Shown: one piece after another, positions 7,847 through 15,829 of the stretch
Position numbering within the stretch: the stretch's first letter is position 1
Layout of the letters: each line of letters opens with the position of its first letter
Program-made: the position numbers and the translations under genes
NCBI GenBank assembly: GCA_964425105.1
Contig: CAYRLE010000011.1
Span: 1-50,875, forward strand
Length of the DNA: 50,875 bases
Direction of reading: 5' to 3'
Origin: S012-109 sp964425105
GTDB lineage: Bacteria; Pseudomonadota; Gammaproteobacteria; SZUA-140
Notes under the pieces: model-generated
What the model saw: only the letters and a program-made list of their open reading frames with translations
Told to the model about the DNA's origin: nothing
Database searches by the model: none

Positions 7847-8986
7847 ATGAACAGACCGCTCCTGAAGATACACAATGGTGTCAGCGACATACCTGCGGAA
7901 CAGTGGCAAGCACTGGCAGGCGATGACCCCTTTCTGTCACATGCCTACCTCTCGGCATTGGAGGCCAGTGGCTGCGTCTCAACAGAGACCGGCTGGCAAC
8001 CTCAATTTCTTGCCCTATGGCAGCAGGGACGACTGACAGGGGCCATGCCGCTCTATCTCAAGCACCACTCCTTCGGCGAATTCGTCTTCGACTGGGCCTG
8101 GGCCGACGCCTATCAACAGCATGGTTTGCAATATTACCCGAAACTGCTCTGCGCCATTCCCTTCACCCCGGTCTCAGGCAGCAGGATACTGACAGCACAA
8201 GACGGCCGCAGCGCCGAAACCCGGGCGCTGCTGATCGAGGGCGCCCTGCAACTCGCCCAGCAGCAAAGGGTTTCATCATTGCATTGCCTGTTTCTCAGCG
8301 CCACCGACTGTGCAGCAATGCAACGGCAGGGCATGATGATCCGCGAGGATGTCCAGTTTCACTGGCAGAATCCGGGCTACGACAATTTCGATCAGTTTCT
8401 TGCCACTCTCAAACACAGTAAGCGCAAACGGATCAAACAGGAACGACGCCAGGTCGCTGGCGCCGGGATAAGCTTTACCCTGTTGACCGGGGAACAGGCC
8501 ACGCCGGAAGACTGGGCCTTCTTCGCCCACTGCTATGCCCATACCCGGCGACGCTATCACTCACCGGTGGCATTGAATGGCGACTTCTTTCGACGCCTCG
8601 GCAAAACCCTGCCACAACACACCCTCCTGGTCATCGCCAAACGAGGCAACCGGCCGCTTGCCAGCGCCCTGAACATCTTCACCGACGAGGTGTTGTATGG
8701 CCGCTCCTGGGGAGCACTGGAATACCATCCCGGCCTGCACTTCGAAACCTGCTACTACCAGGCCATCGAATTCTGCATCCACAACAAGATCCGTTTGTTC
8801 GAAGGCGGCGCGCAGGGCGAGCACAAACTGGCGCGCGGCTTCCTGCCGGTCAGGACCCGCTCCGCACACTGGCTGGCCCACCCGCAATTCGCCCGTGCCA
8901 TCGAAGATTATATCGCCCGGGAAACCACCCTGGTCTCCAGTCACGTAGATGAACTGCAACAGCGCAGCCCGTTCCGGGAAACATAA
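7847..8986 (+). CDS. DUF482 GNAT/FemAB-like protein
   Basis: A 379-aa protein of the DUF482 family (PF04339), a FemAB-like double GNAT fold often labelled peptidoglycan biosynthesis protein. Visible family blocks are DPFLSHAYLSALEASGCV near residue 30, a W/Y-rich stretch near 85-100 and the C-terminal FEGGAQGEHKLARGFLPV. The acyl donor and acceptor are unknown. There is no Shine-Dalgarno sequence before the ATG, because the MITE ends 9 bases upstream; the insertion may have replaced the native translation signal. Confidence 0.78.
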   Translation: MNRPLLKIHNGVSDIPAEQWQALAGDDPFLSHAYLSALEASGCVSTETGWQPQFLALWQQGRLTGAMPLYLKHHSFGEFVFDWAWADAYQQHGLQYYPKLLCAIPFTPVSGSRILTAQDGRSAETRALLIEGALQLAQQQRVSSLHCLFLSATDCAAMQRQGMMIREDVQFHWQNPGYDNFDQFLATLKHSKRKRIKQERRQVAGAGISFTLLTGEQATPEDWAFFAHCYAHTRRRYHSPVALNGDFFRRLGKTLPQHTLLVIAKRGNRPLASALNIFTDEVLYGRSWGALEYHPGLHFETCYYQAIEFCIHNKIRLFEGGAQGEHKLARGFLPVRTRSAHWLAHPQFARAIEDYIARETTLVSSHVDELQQRSPFRET

Positions 8987-8989
8987 GCG

Positions 8990-9010
8990 GGCCGGGAGTT
9001 CTCCGGCCTT
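8990..9010 (+). terminator. possible weak terminator after the DUF482 gene
   Basis: Stem GGCCGG/CCGGCC with a 7-base loop starts 4 bases after the stop. It is followed only by TTGTCT, so termination would be weak. Confidence 0.35.
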
Positions 9011-9505
9011 GTCTGTCAATAGGCATTCAATGCCGGCCCTAGTGAATGCTGCTAATACAATGGGTTAGCGCGTAGATCGGCCTCGAACCCTATGGCGATC
9101 AGCCTTTTGGGCTAACTGCGGACANNNNNNNNNNNNNNNNNNNNNNNNNNNNNNNNNNNNNNNNNNNNNNNNNNNNNNNNNNNNNNNNNNNNNNNNNNNN
9201 NNNNNNNNNNNNNNNNNNNNNNNNTAATACTTGGCAACTTAATGTTAGCGGCGAAATCAATAAGCCATCAACTTGCTGATCGAGTGCTTGGCGGTTGACA
9301 GGGCAACGGCATGCTATCCGTTAACAACCTGAATCAGATGGATAAATTTACGAAACATCAAACCGGCCTGGCGCCAGGTCCGGCGCTGCCAGGCTTGGCC
9401 TGTTTCATGACGGGCTACTAATGAGGACTGAGAGTTGTTATAATTTTGAACGTTAGTATTTCATCCAGCGCAGCCGGGACAGCCGCATCAGGGGGCGTAA
9501 GAGTC
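9011..9505. other. gene-free stretch containing a 100-N scaffold gap
   Basis: Exactly 100 N fill 9125-9224, the conventional placeholder for a gap of unknown size. Neither flank shows a convincing coding frame. The left flank has an imperfect hairpin (GCATTCA and TGAATGC near 9024-9050) and the right flank shows nothing recognisable. A repeat or mobile element may lie in the gap, but the sequence does not show it. Confidence 0.9.
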
Positions 9506-9736
9506 ATGGCGTTAAATATTAAACCAGAAGTCGGTAATTGGTACATGAACATGACGGGGCAACTCATCAAGGTATGGGCCCTCGCTTACAGCAAGGAGCA
9601 GCTTGCCAAGGTCGTCATTGAATATCTCAACGGTGAGAAACGCATCGTTTCCATCGGCGACTGGAACCATCTCGATCTGGAAGTTCACCTCAATCGCGCA
9701 GCTCATCGACGCAACGGCGGACACTTCCGCCACTGA
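9506..9736 (+). CDS. small conserved-looking hypothetical protein (76 aa)
   Basis: A 76-aa protein beginning ALNIKPEVGNWYMNMTGQL. The pattern PxxGxWYxxxxGQLxxV followed by EYLNG and W-x-x-LDLE resembles small DUF6763-type proteins common in sulfur-oxidizing Gammaproteobacteria. The ATG at 9506 is preferred to an in-frame TTG at 9446 because the extra 20 residues are low in complexity. There is no signal peptide or membrane segment. Function unknown. Confidence 0.55.
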   Translation: MALNIKPEVGNWYMNMTGQLIKVWALAYSKEQLAKVVIEYLNGEKRIVSIGDWNHLDLEVHLNRAAHRRNGGHFRH

Positions 9737-9852
9737 CGCGCCTTTCGCGCCAGCCCCGGCATTCGGACAGGCGCGCCGCGTCACAAAAACCCGAGGTTTA
9801 CGCTCTGAAAAAAGGGCGTAGCCGCCACCTCTTTGATGTCCTTACTTCGTGC

Positions 9853-9881
9853 TTGACACCTCTGTGGATACTACGGATAAT
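9853..9881 (+). promoter_or_regulatory. sigma70 promoter upstream of cytochrome c
   Basis: TTGACA (9853-9858), a 17-base spacer and GATAAT (9876-9881): a perfect -35 and a 5/6 -10. The predicted start is about 170 bases before the cytochrome ATG. The 325-base stretch 9737-10061 holds no gene apart from this promoter and the half-sites at 9986-10022. Confidence 0.65.
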
Positions 9882-9985
9882 TTACCACTCCTACTGAGAA
9901 CAGAGGAAGTTTTTAAGAATAATATTCTGGAGTTACCCGGAGTTGCCCACGCTGAGTTCTGATTCATCGGCCTTTCTGAGTAAAG

Positions 9986-10022
9986 TGTCGCAGACTTAAA
10001 AGCGTAGGGAGGGAACTGCGAC
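9986..10022. promoter_or_regulatory. two RegA-type half-sites before cytochrome c
   Basis: TGTCGCA at 9986-9992 and TGCGAC at 10017-10022 are the half-sites seen fused in the palindrome at 12402-12418. Here they are far apart and in reversed order, so this is only a weak candidate RegA region. Confidence 0.3.
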
Positions 10023-10061
10023 CTCTCTCTAAACAAATGATAATTCCTTAAGGAGGGAAAT

Positions 10062-10397
10062 ATGAAAGCACGTTGGTTGAGTGTAACTGCTGCTGCAGTG
10101 TTCATGTTGGGTACCGCTGGTCAGGCTGCTGCTGCCGATATGCCCCCGCTGGCGAAGAAGAGCGGCTGCACCGCCTGCCACGCCATCGACAAGAAGATAG
10201 TGGGGCCGGCCTGGGCAGATGTTGCCAAGCGTTATAAAGGTGATAGCAGCGCCCGTGCCAAGCTGATCAAGAAGGTCCATACCGGTGGCAAGGGCAACTG
10301 GACGGATGTGACCGGTGGCGTTCCCATGCCTCCCTACTCACCCCGTGTCGCCGATGCCGACATCGAGAAGCTAGTGGACTTCGTCCTGGGCCTCTAA
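10062..10397 (+). CDS. small class I cytochrome c (c551/c552-like)
   Basis: A 111-aa periplasmic electron carrier. A signal peptide (residues 1-25, ending AAA) precedes a single heme motif CTACH (36-40). M89 in GGVPMPPYS is the likely sixth heme ligand. A strong AAGGAGGG lies before the ATG. It is monocistronic, between a good promoter and a strong terminator, next to the regBA redox regulators. It resembles cytochromes c551 that donate to terminal or nitrite reductases; the partner is not determined. Confidence 0.9.
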   Translation: MKARWLSVTAAAVFMLGTAGQAAAADMPPLAKKSGCTACHAIDKKIVGPAWADVAKRYKGDSSARAKLIKKVHTGGKGNWTDVTGGVPMPPYSPRVADADIEKLVDFVLGL

Positions 10398-10422
10398 GGT
10401 ACAGCAGGAAGTCATCAATACT

Positions 10423-10451
10423 GAAAGCCGGCGCAAGCCGGCTTTCTTTTT
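10423..10451 (+). terminator. rho-independent terminator of cytochrome c
   Basis: Perfect 10-bp stem GAAAGCCGGC/GCCGGCTTTC with a GCAA tetraloop, followed by TTTTT. Confidence 0.92.
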
Positions 10452-10485
10452 GCCTATTCACGCCACGCTCATTAAATAATCGAGC

Positions 10486-11043
10486 TCACTCCCTCACCGG
10501 CCGTTTCTGCAGCTTACGCTGCAGGGTTCTGCGGTGCATGCCCAGGATGCGGGCGGCAGCGGATATGTTGCCGCCGCAATTCATCAGGACTTTCTGCAAG
10601 TGCTCCCATTCCACCCGGTTCACCGACATGGGACGCTCCGCCAAGGGCACGGATGATGCGCCTTCCCGGCGCCGGAAGGCGGCGACGATCTCCTCGACAT
10701 CCGCCGGCTTGGTGAGATAATGGGTGGCGCCCAGCTTGACCGCCTCCACCGCCGTGGCAATGCTGGCATAGCCAGTGAGCACTACGATGCAGATGTGTTC
10801 GTCCAGTTCCCTGAGGCGCTCCACAAATACCAAGCCCGAAGGACCGGGCATCTTCAGGTCGATCACGGCATATTCGGGGGAGAATTTCTCCAGCAAGGCC
10901 AGGGCGGCAGGCACGTCATGGGCGACCCGCACCTCGAAACCGTGTTTGCGCAGGGCACGGGCCAGCACCTGGCAGTAGACGACATCGTCATCCACCAGCA
11001 GCAAGCTGGGCTGTGCATTGGCGCTATCCGGCCCCACCTTCAT
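10486..11043 (-). CDS. regA: RegA/PrrA/ActR-type redox response regulator
   Basis: A 185-aa DNA-binding response regulator. The receiver domain (about 10-125) has acidic D18-D20, the phospho-acceptor D62 in IDLKMP and K112 in LTKPAD. The C-terminus (155-178) is a Fis-type helix-turn-helix, NISAAARILGMHRRTLQRKL, as in RegA/PrrA/ActR. Its ATG overlaps the stop of regB by 4 bases. Members of this family control respiration, carbon and nitrogen metabolism in response to quinone redox state. Confidence 0.92.
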   Translation of the reverse strand: MKVGPDSANAQPSLLLVDDDVVYCQVLARALRKHGFEVRVAHDVPAALALLEKFSPEYAVIDLKMPGPSGLVFVERLRELDEHICIVVLTGYASIATAVEAVKLGATHYLTKPADVEEIVAAFRRREGASSVPLAERPMSVNRVEWEHLQKVLMNCGGNISAAARILGMHRRTLQRKLQKRPVRE

Positions 11044-12332
11044 GCACCCGCCACCAGCAGCCTGGCCAGTGGCAATTCGACATGCACGCAGGCACCCCCG
11101 CCGCTGCGGTTGTAGAGGCGCACTTCGCCCCCCAGACGGCTGATGACGCCATAGGCCAGATACAGCCCCAGACCCAGCCCCTCCCCCTCGCCCTTGGTGG
11201 TGAAGGGCACCCTGCCCACCGCTGCCGTCACTGCCGGTGCCATGCCACTGCCTCGGTCACAGACATCCAATGACAGGCACTGCGCATCCCAGGCGGCGGC
11301 CATCTCCACTGTGCCGGGCGAGGCATCGGCGGCATTGTTGAGGATGCTGATGAGCGCCTGAGAGAGGGTCTGCTCGGCCACGATGAGCGGCGCAGGCTGC
11401 GGGCCCTGCCAATGGTGGCTGATCTGCGCCGTGGGACGCATGGCCCGCCATTGCTCCACCACCTGCTGCAGATAACGATCCAGAGCCAGCTGGTAACCGG
11501 CTTCCGCCCGGCTCTGCCCAGCGCTGGCGGACAGGCCGGCAAGGGTCTGCTTGCACCGCGCCACCTGGGATTGCAGCATGGACAAATGCTCCCGTGCCAC
11601 ATCGTCGCCGGCGCACTCCTCTTCCAGCTCCCTGGCCAGCATGGCGATGGTGCCCAGGGGTGTGGCCAGTTCATGCGCGGCCCCGGCAGCGAGGGCGCCC
11701 AGAGCCACCACCCGCTCATCCCGCAGGGCCTGTTCCCGCGCCGCCGCCAGTATCCGGTCACGCTCCCGCAGTGTCGCCCCCATCTTTACCACGAAGGCGG
11801 CGATCAGCAGGGCACTGAGGACGAAGCCGCCCCACATGCCGACGACATGAATGCCAAAGCCATCCTGCCCCCCCTTGACGAGGTGAAAGGGGATATAGAA
11901 GAGCAACAGCACGGAATAACAGAGCACCGTGATGCCTGCCACCAGCCAACTGTACTTTGGCGGCAGCACCGCAGCGGCCACCGTCAGGGGTAACAGCAAC
12001 AACAAAGTGAAGGGATTGGTGGCGCCACCGGTGAGAAACAACAGGGCGCTCAACATCACCACATCCAGCAGGACCTGAAACAGGAACTCCCCTTCCGTCA
12101 CCTCGCGGCACTGTCCCAGGCGGCGCCAGCCGTGGCCATTACAGACCAGCCACAGGGCAATCACCGCGAGCAAAGGCAACAGGGGGATCCCTGCCCGCAG
12201 CAGGAAATGGGCCACCCCCACCGCCACGGCCCAGCCAAGGATGACCATGCTGCGCAGTATCAGGATACGGCGCAGATTGATCAGGGAGGAACTCCCCGGC
12301 ACATGCGCCGTGGTCGTCGAGGCGTCATTCAT
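11040..12332 (-). CDS. regB: RegB/PrrB-type redox sensor histidine kinase
   Basis: A 430-aa inner-membrane kinase with about six membrane segments (residues 22-185). It keeps the quinone-site motif GGATNPF (102-108, family GGxxNPF), the H-box HELATPLGT with H220, and a cysteine C260 in VARCKQ placed 40 residues after the histidine, exactly as redox-active C265 follows H225 in Rhodobacter RegB. A C-terminal ATPase domain has GSGMAP and GEGLGLGL. The ATG at 12332 is chosen because residues before it, from 12440, lack family character and would run into the RegA box. It is transcribed ahead of regA. Confidence 0.92.
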   Translation of the reverse strand: MNDASTTTAHVPGSSSLINLRRILILRSMVILGWAVAVGVAHFLLRAGIPLLPLLAVIALWLVCNGHGWRRLGQCREVTEGEFLFQVLLDVVMLSALLFLTGGATNPFTLLLLLPLTVAAAVLPPKYSWLVAGITVLCYSVLLLFYIPFHLVKGGQDGFGIHVVGMWGGFVLSALLIAAFVVKMGATLRERDRILAAAREQALRDERVVALGALAAGAAHELATPLGTIAMLARELEEECAGDDVAREHLSMLQSQVARCKQTLAGLSASAGQSRAEAGYQLALDRYLQQVVEQWRAMRPTAQISHHWQGPQPAPLIVAEQTLSQALISILNNAADASPGTVEMAAAWDAQCLSLDVCDRGSGMAPAVTAAVGRVPFTTKGEGEGLGLGLYLAYGVISRLGGEVRLYNRSGGGACVHVELPLARLLVAGA

Positions 12333-12401
12333 GAAGCGGCGTCCATTCACTTCAATATAACAACTCAAGCGGGGCGTGCAAGCGCCGCACCCGAACATGG
12401 G

Positions 12402-12418
12402 TGCGACACTATGTCGCA
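12402..12418. promoter_or_regulatory. RegA/PrrA-type palindrome between regB and the divergent operon
   Basis: TGCGACA-CTA-TGTCGCA is a perfect 7-bp inverted repeat. Read as GCGAC-N5-GTCGC it fits the PrrA/RegA consensus GCGGC-N5-GTCGC. It lies 70 bases before regB and 72 before the outer-membrane protein gene, so it could serve both. A near copy is at 46489-46505. Confidence 0.65.
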
Positions 12419-12490
12419 TCCCGCTGCCGCCCGCGATCACTTAAGATCGTTCTATCATCAATCACCATGACATTTGATCAGAACTTCCTC

Positions 12491-13666
12491 ATGAAACGAC
12501 TCGTATTTCCTTCCCTGCTGATACTGATGTCCGGCATCTTCGCCGTCCCTGTCAACGCCTATGTCGGCCTGTGCTGTGGCAAGTGCGGCGGCAACATGCC
12601 CATGAACATCCCCGGCGGCGGCGTCCCCGAGACCCATGAATTCCGCTTCAAGCTGAGCCCCATGTTCATGCGCATGGAAGGCCTCGATGATGGCGGTAAC
12701 CATGTCAGGCGCAAGGACCTGCTGGGCATGCCACTGATGATGGGCAACCCTACCGGCAAGTTCATGGCGGTACCCGAGAACATGGACATGGGCATGCTCA
12801 ACCTGGCCGCAGGCTACAGCTTCACGGACGATTTCTTTGCCGGCCTGATGCTGATGGTCCAGAGCAAGCGCATGGACATGCGCTTCAACAGCATGATGGC
12901 GGCCAGCACCGGCCAGGACGGCTATACCATGGACAGCGAAGGCATGGCGGATACCATGCTCATGGCCAAGTACCGCCTGTATACCGATGACCCGCTGATT
13001 CCGAGGCGCCAAGTGTCGCTGTTCATGGGCTTGAGCCTGCCCAGCGGCTCCATCGACGAAAAGAACGACAACCACCCCCTTGCCATGCGCCGGGGGGAGC
13101 TGCTGCCGTATAGCATGCAACTGGGCTCCGGCACCTTCGACCCCACACTGGGCCTGCTCTATCAGGGCTCCCTGTCGCCCTGGTGGTGGGGCACCAACGC
13201 CATGTACACCCACCGTTTCTACAACAATAGCCGCGACTACCGGCGCGGCAACGAACTGCGCCTCGACCTCTATGGCATGTACCAGTTCCGTTATGACATG
13301 CTGGCCCAGCTGCAACTGGGCGGCCAGCACAGCGGCAACATCCATGGCGAAATGGACGCCGCCGTGGATGGCGCGGCGGGACGTGTGACCCAGGGAGAGC
13401 CCGCCTCCCCCTACATGTCGCCCCTCTGGAATCCCGAGAACTATGGCGGTGACAAGCTGTTGCTGTCCCTGGGGCTGCAATGGCAGCCGGCATCCCTGCA
13501 TATTCTCGATCTGACCCTAGGCCTGCCCCTCTACCAGAACCTCAATGGCCCCCAACTGGAAGAGTCCTACCGGGTGATGCTAACTTGGTACCGGGAACTG
13601 CCCACTGCCGCCAGCATCCGTTTTCGCGGCAAAACCACCAACGGACACAGCTCACTGGGGTTCTGA
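12491..13666 (+). CDS. outer-membrane beta-barrel protein, transporter-like, with Cys/Met-rich N-terminus
   Basis: A 391-aa exported protein. The signal peptide is residues 1-23 (MKRLVFPSLL to VNA). The mature N-terminus YVGLCCGKCGGNMPMN holds three Cys and two Met, a possible metal or heme contact. The rest alternates polar and hydrophobic residues with many aromatics (SLSPWWWGTNAMYTHRFY), typical of outer-membrane barrels such as the phenol MetA-pathway group (PF13557). Met content is high between residues 60 and 150. The ATG at 12491 is chosen for the signal peptide. It leads a three-gene operon with a lipoprotein cytochrome and a TlpA-like protein. Cargo unknown. Confidence 0.7.
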   Translation: MKRLVFPSLLILMSGIFAVPVNAYVGLCCGKCGGNMPMNIPGGGVPETHEFRFKLSPMFMRMEGLDDGGNHVRRKDLLGMPLMMGNPTGKFMAVPENMDMGMLNLAAGYSFTDDFFAGLMLMVQSKRMDMRFNSMMAASTGQDGYTMDSEGMADTMLMAKYRLYTDDPLIPRRQVSLFMGLSLPSGSIDEKNDNHPLAMRRGELLPYSMQLGSGTFDPTLGLLYQGSLSPWWWGTNAMYTHRFYNNSRDYRRGNELRLDLYGMYQFRYDMLAQLQLGGQHSGNIHGEMDAAVDGAAGRVTQGEPASPYMSPLWNPENYGGDKLLLSLGLQWQPASLHILDLTLGLPLYQNLNGPQLEESYRVMLTWYRELPTAASIRFRGKTTNGHSSLGF

Positions 13667-13667
13667 C

Positions 13668-13952
13668 ATGAAAAGACGAAAGCACATCACCTTGCTCCCT
13701 CTCCTGTTGCTGCTCACGGCCTGCGCCGTCAGCACGCCCATGCCCGAGAAAGAGAGCCTCGCCTTCCGCATCTATGAGGAGAAATGTGGCAGCTGCCATG
13801 CCCTGCCCCATCCCGGGCGCCACACCTTCCAGGAATGGATCCATGTGGTGGCGCTCATGGAACGGCGCATGGAAGAAAAGGGGCTGGCACCCCTGAGCAC
13901 CGAAGAGCGGGATATCATCCTCTCCTACCTGGAACGGAACGCACGGCGGTGA
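13668..13952 (+). CDS. lipoprotein monoheme cytochrome c
   Basis: A 94-aa protein that starts directly after the barrel gene. The lipobox LLTAC (C19) predicts lipid anchoring, and the single heme motif CGSCH (40-44) predicts covalent heme. The remainder is short and helical. It is probably a membrane-tethered periplasmic or outer-membrane electron carrier working with its operon partners. The distal heme ligand is not obvious; two Met (M63, M67 region) are candidates. Confidence 0.75.
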   Translation: MKRRKHITLLPLLLLLTACAVSTPMPEKESLAFRIYEEKCGSCHALPHPGRHTFQEWIHVVALMERRMEEKGLAPLSTEERDIILSYLERNARR

Positions 13953-14497
13953 ACCTGGGCAGCAGGAGCCTGGGGATGCTGCTGGCAGCGGGCGCCCTCT
14001 TGCTGTGCGGCGCCGCCCAGGCTGAAGATGGTGATATCTTCACCGCCCTGCAGGTGGAGCGTCCCCGGGTGCGCATGCCGGCACCGGCCTTCACCCTGCC
14101 CACCCTGGCAGGCGGCACCATGAGTCTCGCCGATCACCAGGGCAAAGTGGTACTGCTCAATTTCTGGGCCACCTGGTGCCGTCCCTGCCGCGAGGAAATG
14201 CCGTCTCTGCAGCAACTCTGGAAAGCGTTCCACAGCGAGCCCTTCGTCATCCTGGCAGTGGCCGCTGACCGCGGCAGCAAAAAGGTCGTGGCCGATTTCG
14301 TGTCTAAGCTGGACCTGGATTTTCCTGTGCTGCTGGATAGCGACGGCAGCGTGCGGCGCCGCTACGAGGTCTATGGCCTGCCCATGACTTATCTCATCGC
14401 CAAGGATGGCCGCATCAGTGGCCGGATTCCCGCCGCCCAGGACTGGCACAGCGAGGCCGCCCACGCCCTGATACGCCACTTGCTGGAACAGCCCTGA
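13949..14497 (+). CDS. TlpA/ResA-like periplasmic thioredoxin
   Basis: A 182-aa protein. The GTG start at 13949 overlaps the preceding stop by 4 bases, and the frame continues upstream only as an unconserved extension. A signal peptide (1-25) is followed by a thioredoxin fold with active site FWATWCRPC (C77, C80) and a cis-proline loop GLPMTYLI. Such proteins keep apocytochrome or copper-site cysteines reduced, which fits its place behind a cytochrome and a Cys-rich barrel. Confidence 0.88.
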   Translation: MNLGSRSLGMLLAAGALLLCGAAQAEDGDIFTALQVERPRVRMPAPAFTLPTLAGGTMSLADHQGKVVLLNFWATWCRPCREEMPSLQQLWKAFHSEPFVILAVAADRGSKKVVADFVSKLDLDFPVLLDSDGSVRRRYEVYGLPMTYLIAKDGRISGRIPAAQDWHSEAAHALIRHLLEQP

Positions 14498-14498
14498 G

Positions 14499-15257
14499 TC
14501 AGCGCCGGCGGCGCCGCGCCCAATGCCACACACCGCTCGCCGCCAGCCCCAGCATCAGCAGCGCGGCACCATCCATGAGATAGCGCCCCCAGCCACCCAG
14601 CAGGCGGCCACTGTGCAGATCCAGCAACACCCGCTCCATATTCAGGTCGCTGCCGCGATAAATGGCAGCCAGTTTGCGGTACAACGCCGCGGGCATGGCA
14701 GCGGCCACAGACCAGCGTGCCTCGGCCGTTCCCACATCCCGCCATTCCAGGAAATCCTCGTCCACCACATAGTCGCCGTGACTGGCCCGCACCACCAGGC
14801 GCCCCGCCCCATCCACACCCACGGCCTGCATACCGGCCGGCACCCCGTGGATGCCGGCCAATCGTTCGATGAGCCGCCCGCCAGGCGTCAACAGCAGCAA
14901 CTCCCCCTGTACGGCCACCACCATGAATTCCTCCAGCATGACGAAACCAATCAACGCACCCTCCTCCTTCAATAACAGCCGGTCATCCAAATAGAGGGTC
15001 GTCCCCAGGCGGCTGACCCAGTGGCCGGCGGCATGAAAGGCGGGGGAGGGAGGGGGCGCTTCGATGCCATACCAGTCCAGCAAGGGTGCAGCGCTGACAT
15101 AGCGTTGGGCCAAGCCCAGGCGCTCCGTGTGATTGAGCAGCAGGCCGGTGCCGGCCAGCAAGACCACGAACAGGGCTGCGGCAAGCCCCATATAGCGGTG
15201 CCAAAGGAACAGGGAGCGCAAGCGCAGGCCATGGCGTTTCTTCCGGTGTGCGCTCAC
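14499..15257 (-). CDS. PepSY-associated membrane protein
   Basis: A 252-aa inner-membrane protein. The N-terminal helix LWHRYMGLAAALFVVLLAGTGLLLN (23-47) and the C-terminal DLHSGRLLGGWGRYLMDGAALLML helix are the PepSY-TM pattern, flanking a periplasmic domain of about 170 residues. The GTG start overlaps the stop of the FMN-binding gene by 4 bases, so the two are coupled. It ends one base from the convergent tlpA-like gene. PepSY-TM proteins are often linked to transmembrane electron transfer or iron reduction; the role here is inferred. Confidence 0.75.
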   Translation of the reverse strand: MSAHRKKRHGLRLRSLFLWHRYMGLAAALFVVLLAGTGLLLNHTERLGLAQRYVSAAPLLDWYGIEAPPPSPAFHAAGHWVSRLGTTLYLDDRLLLKEEGALIGFVMLEEFMVVAVQGELLLLTPGGRLIERLAGIHGVPAGMQAVGVDGAGRLVVRASHGDYVVDEDFLEWRDVGTAEARWSVAAAMPAALYRKLAAIYRGSDLNMERVLLDLHSGRLLGGWGRYLMDGAALLMLGLAASGVWHWARRRRR

Positions 15258-15769
15258 GGTGCCATCACCTCAGCGTGGAAATAAAGGGCCAGACGCACGA
15301 CTTTCTTCAGGGCGCGCACCGAGAGCGTGGCGCCGGAAATGCCGTCGATATCCCGGTCCAGCTGCAAGTCTGCATTGAGCCGGGCTCCCGTAAACTGGCT
15401 GGTGAAAAAGGGCTGGCGCACCTCGGAGCCGCGGCTTTCCCTGAACTCCAATACCTGGACCCGCACTACCCGCCCCCCCTCGATGACCACACCCACTGTA
15501 ATGGGGCGCTCCTTGCCTACTTCATCCAGGATCCATGCGCTGCGGCCACCGTGCAGCCAGTAACGCACCCGCAATACGGGGTAGTCATGGCCCAGAATCT
15601 CCCGGATCCGGGGTTTGAGTTTTTTGGTGATCCACAACACCCTGGCCTTGGGCACCGCGCCGGCGAAGGCATCCGCAATGAAGTCCTGTGGCGCCTGATA
15701 CACAGCGCGCGCACCGGCTGAGGCAAACGGCATCATCAGCAGCAGCAAGATCAAGACACGCAATGGCAT
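15254..15769 (-). CDS. periplasmic FMN-binding domain protein
   Basis: A 171-aa protein with a signal peptide (1-19) and the flavin attachment motif SGATLS (145-150), as in NqrC/RnfG, where the last hydroxyl residue (here S150) carries FMN through a phosphoester bond. It is coupled to the PepSY gene. The pair probably passes electrons between the membrane and a periplasmic acceptor. Covalent attachment would need an ApbE-type transferase, not seen in the window. Confidence 0.85.
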   Translation of the reverse strand: MPLRVLILLLLMMPFASAGARAVYQAPQDFIADAFAGAVPKARVLWITKKLKPRIREILGHDYPVLRVRYWLHGGRSAWILDEVGKERPITVGVVIEGGRVVRVQVLEFRESRGSEVRQPFFTSQFTGARLNADLQLDRDIDGISGATLSVRALKKVVRLALYFHAEVMAP

Positions 15770-15829
15770 TTTCTCATCATGATTCAGAACAAAAGCGACG
15801 TGCCGTGGCAGGCTCCCGCCAAACTGTCT

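Noticed and set aside
15795..15809. RegA-like site GCGAC-N5-GTGGC before the FMN-binding gene
   Set aside because: One half-site is mismatched and the position is not near a clear promoter.
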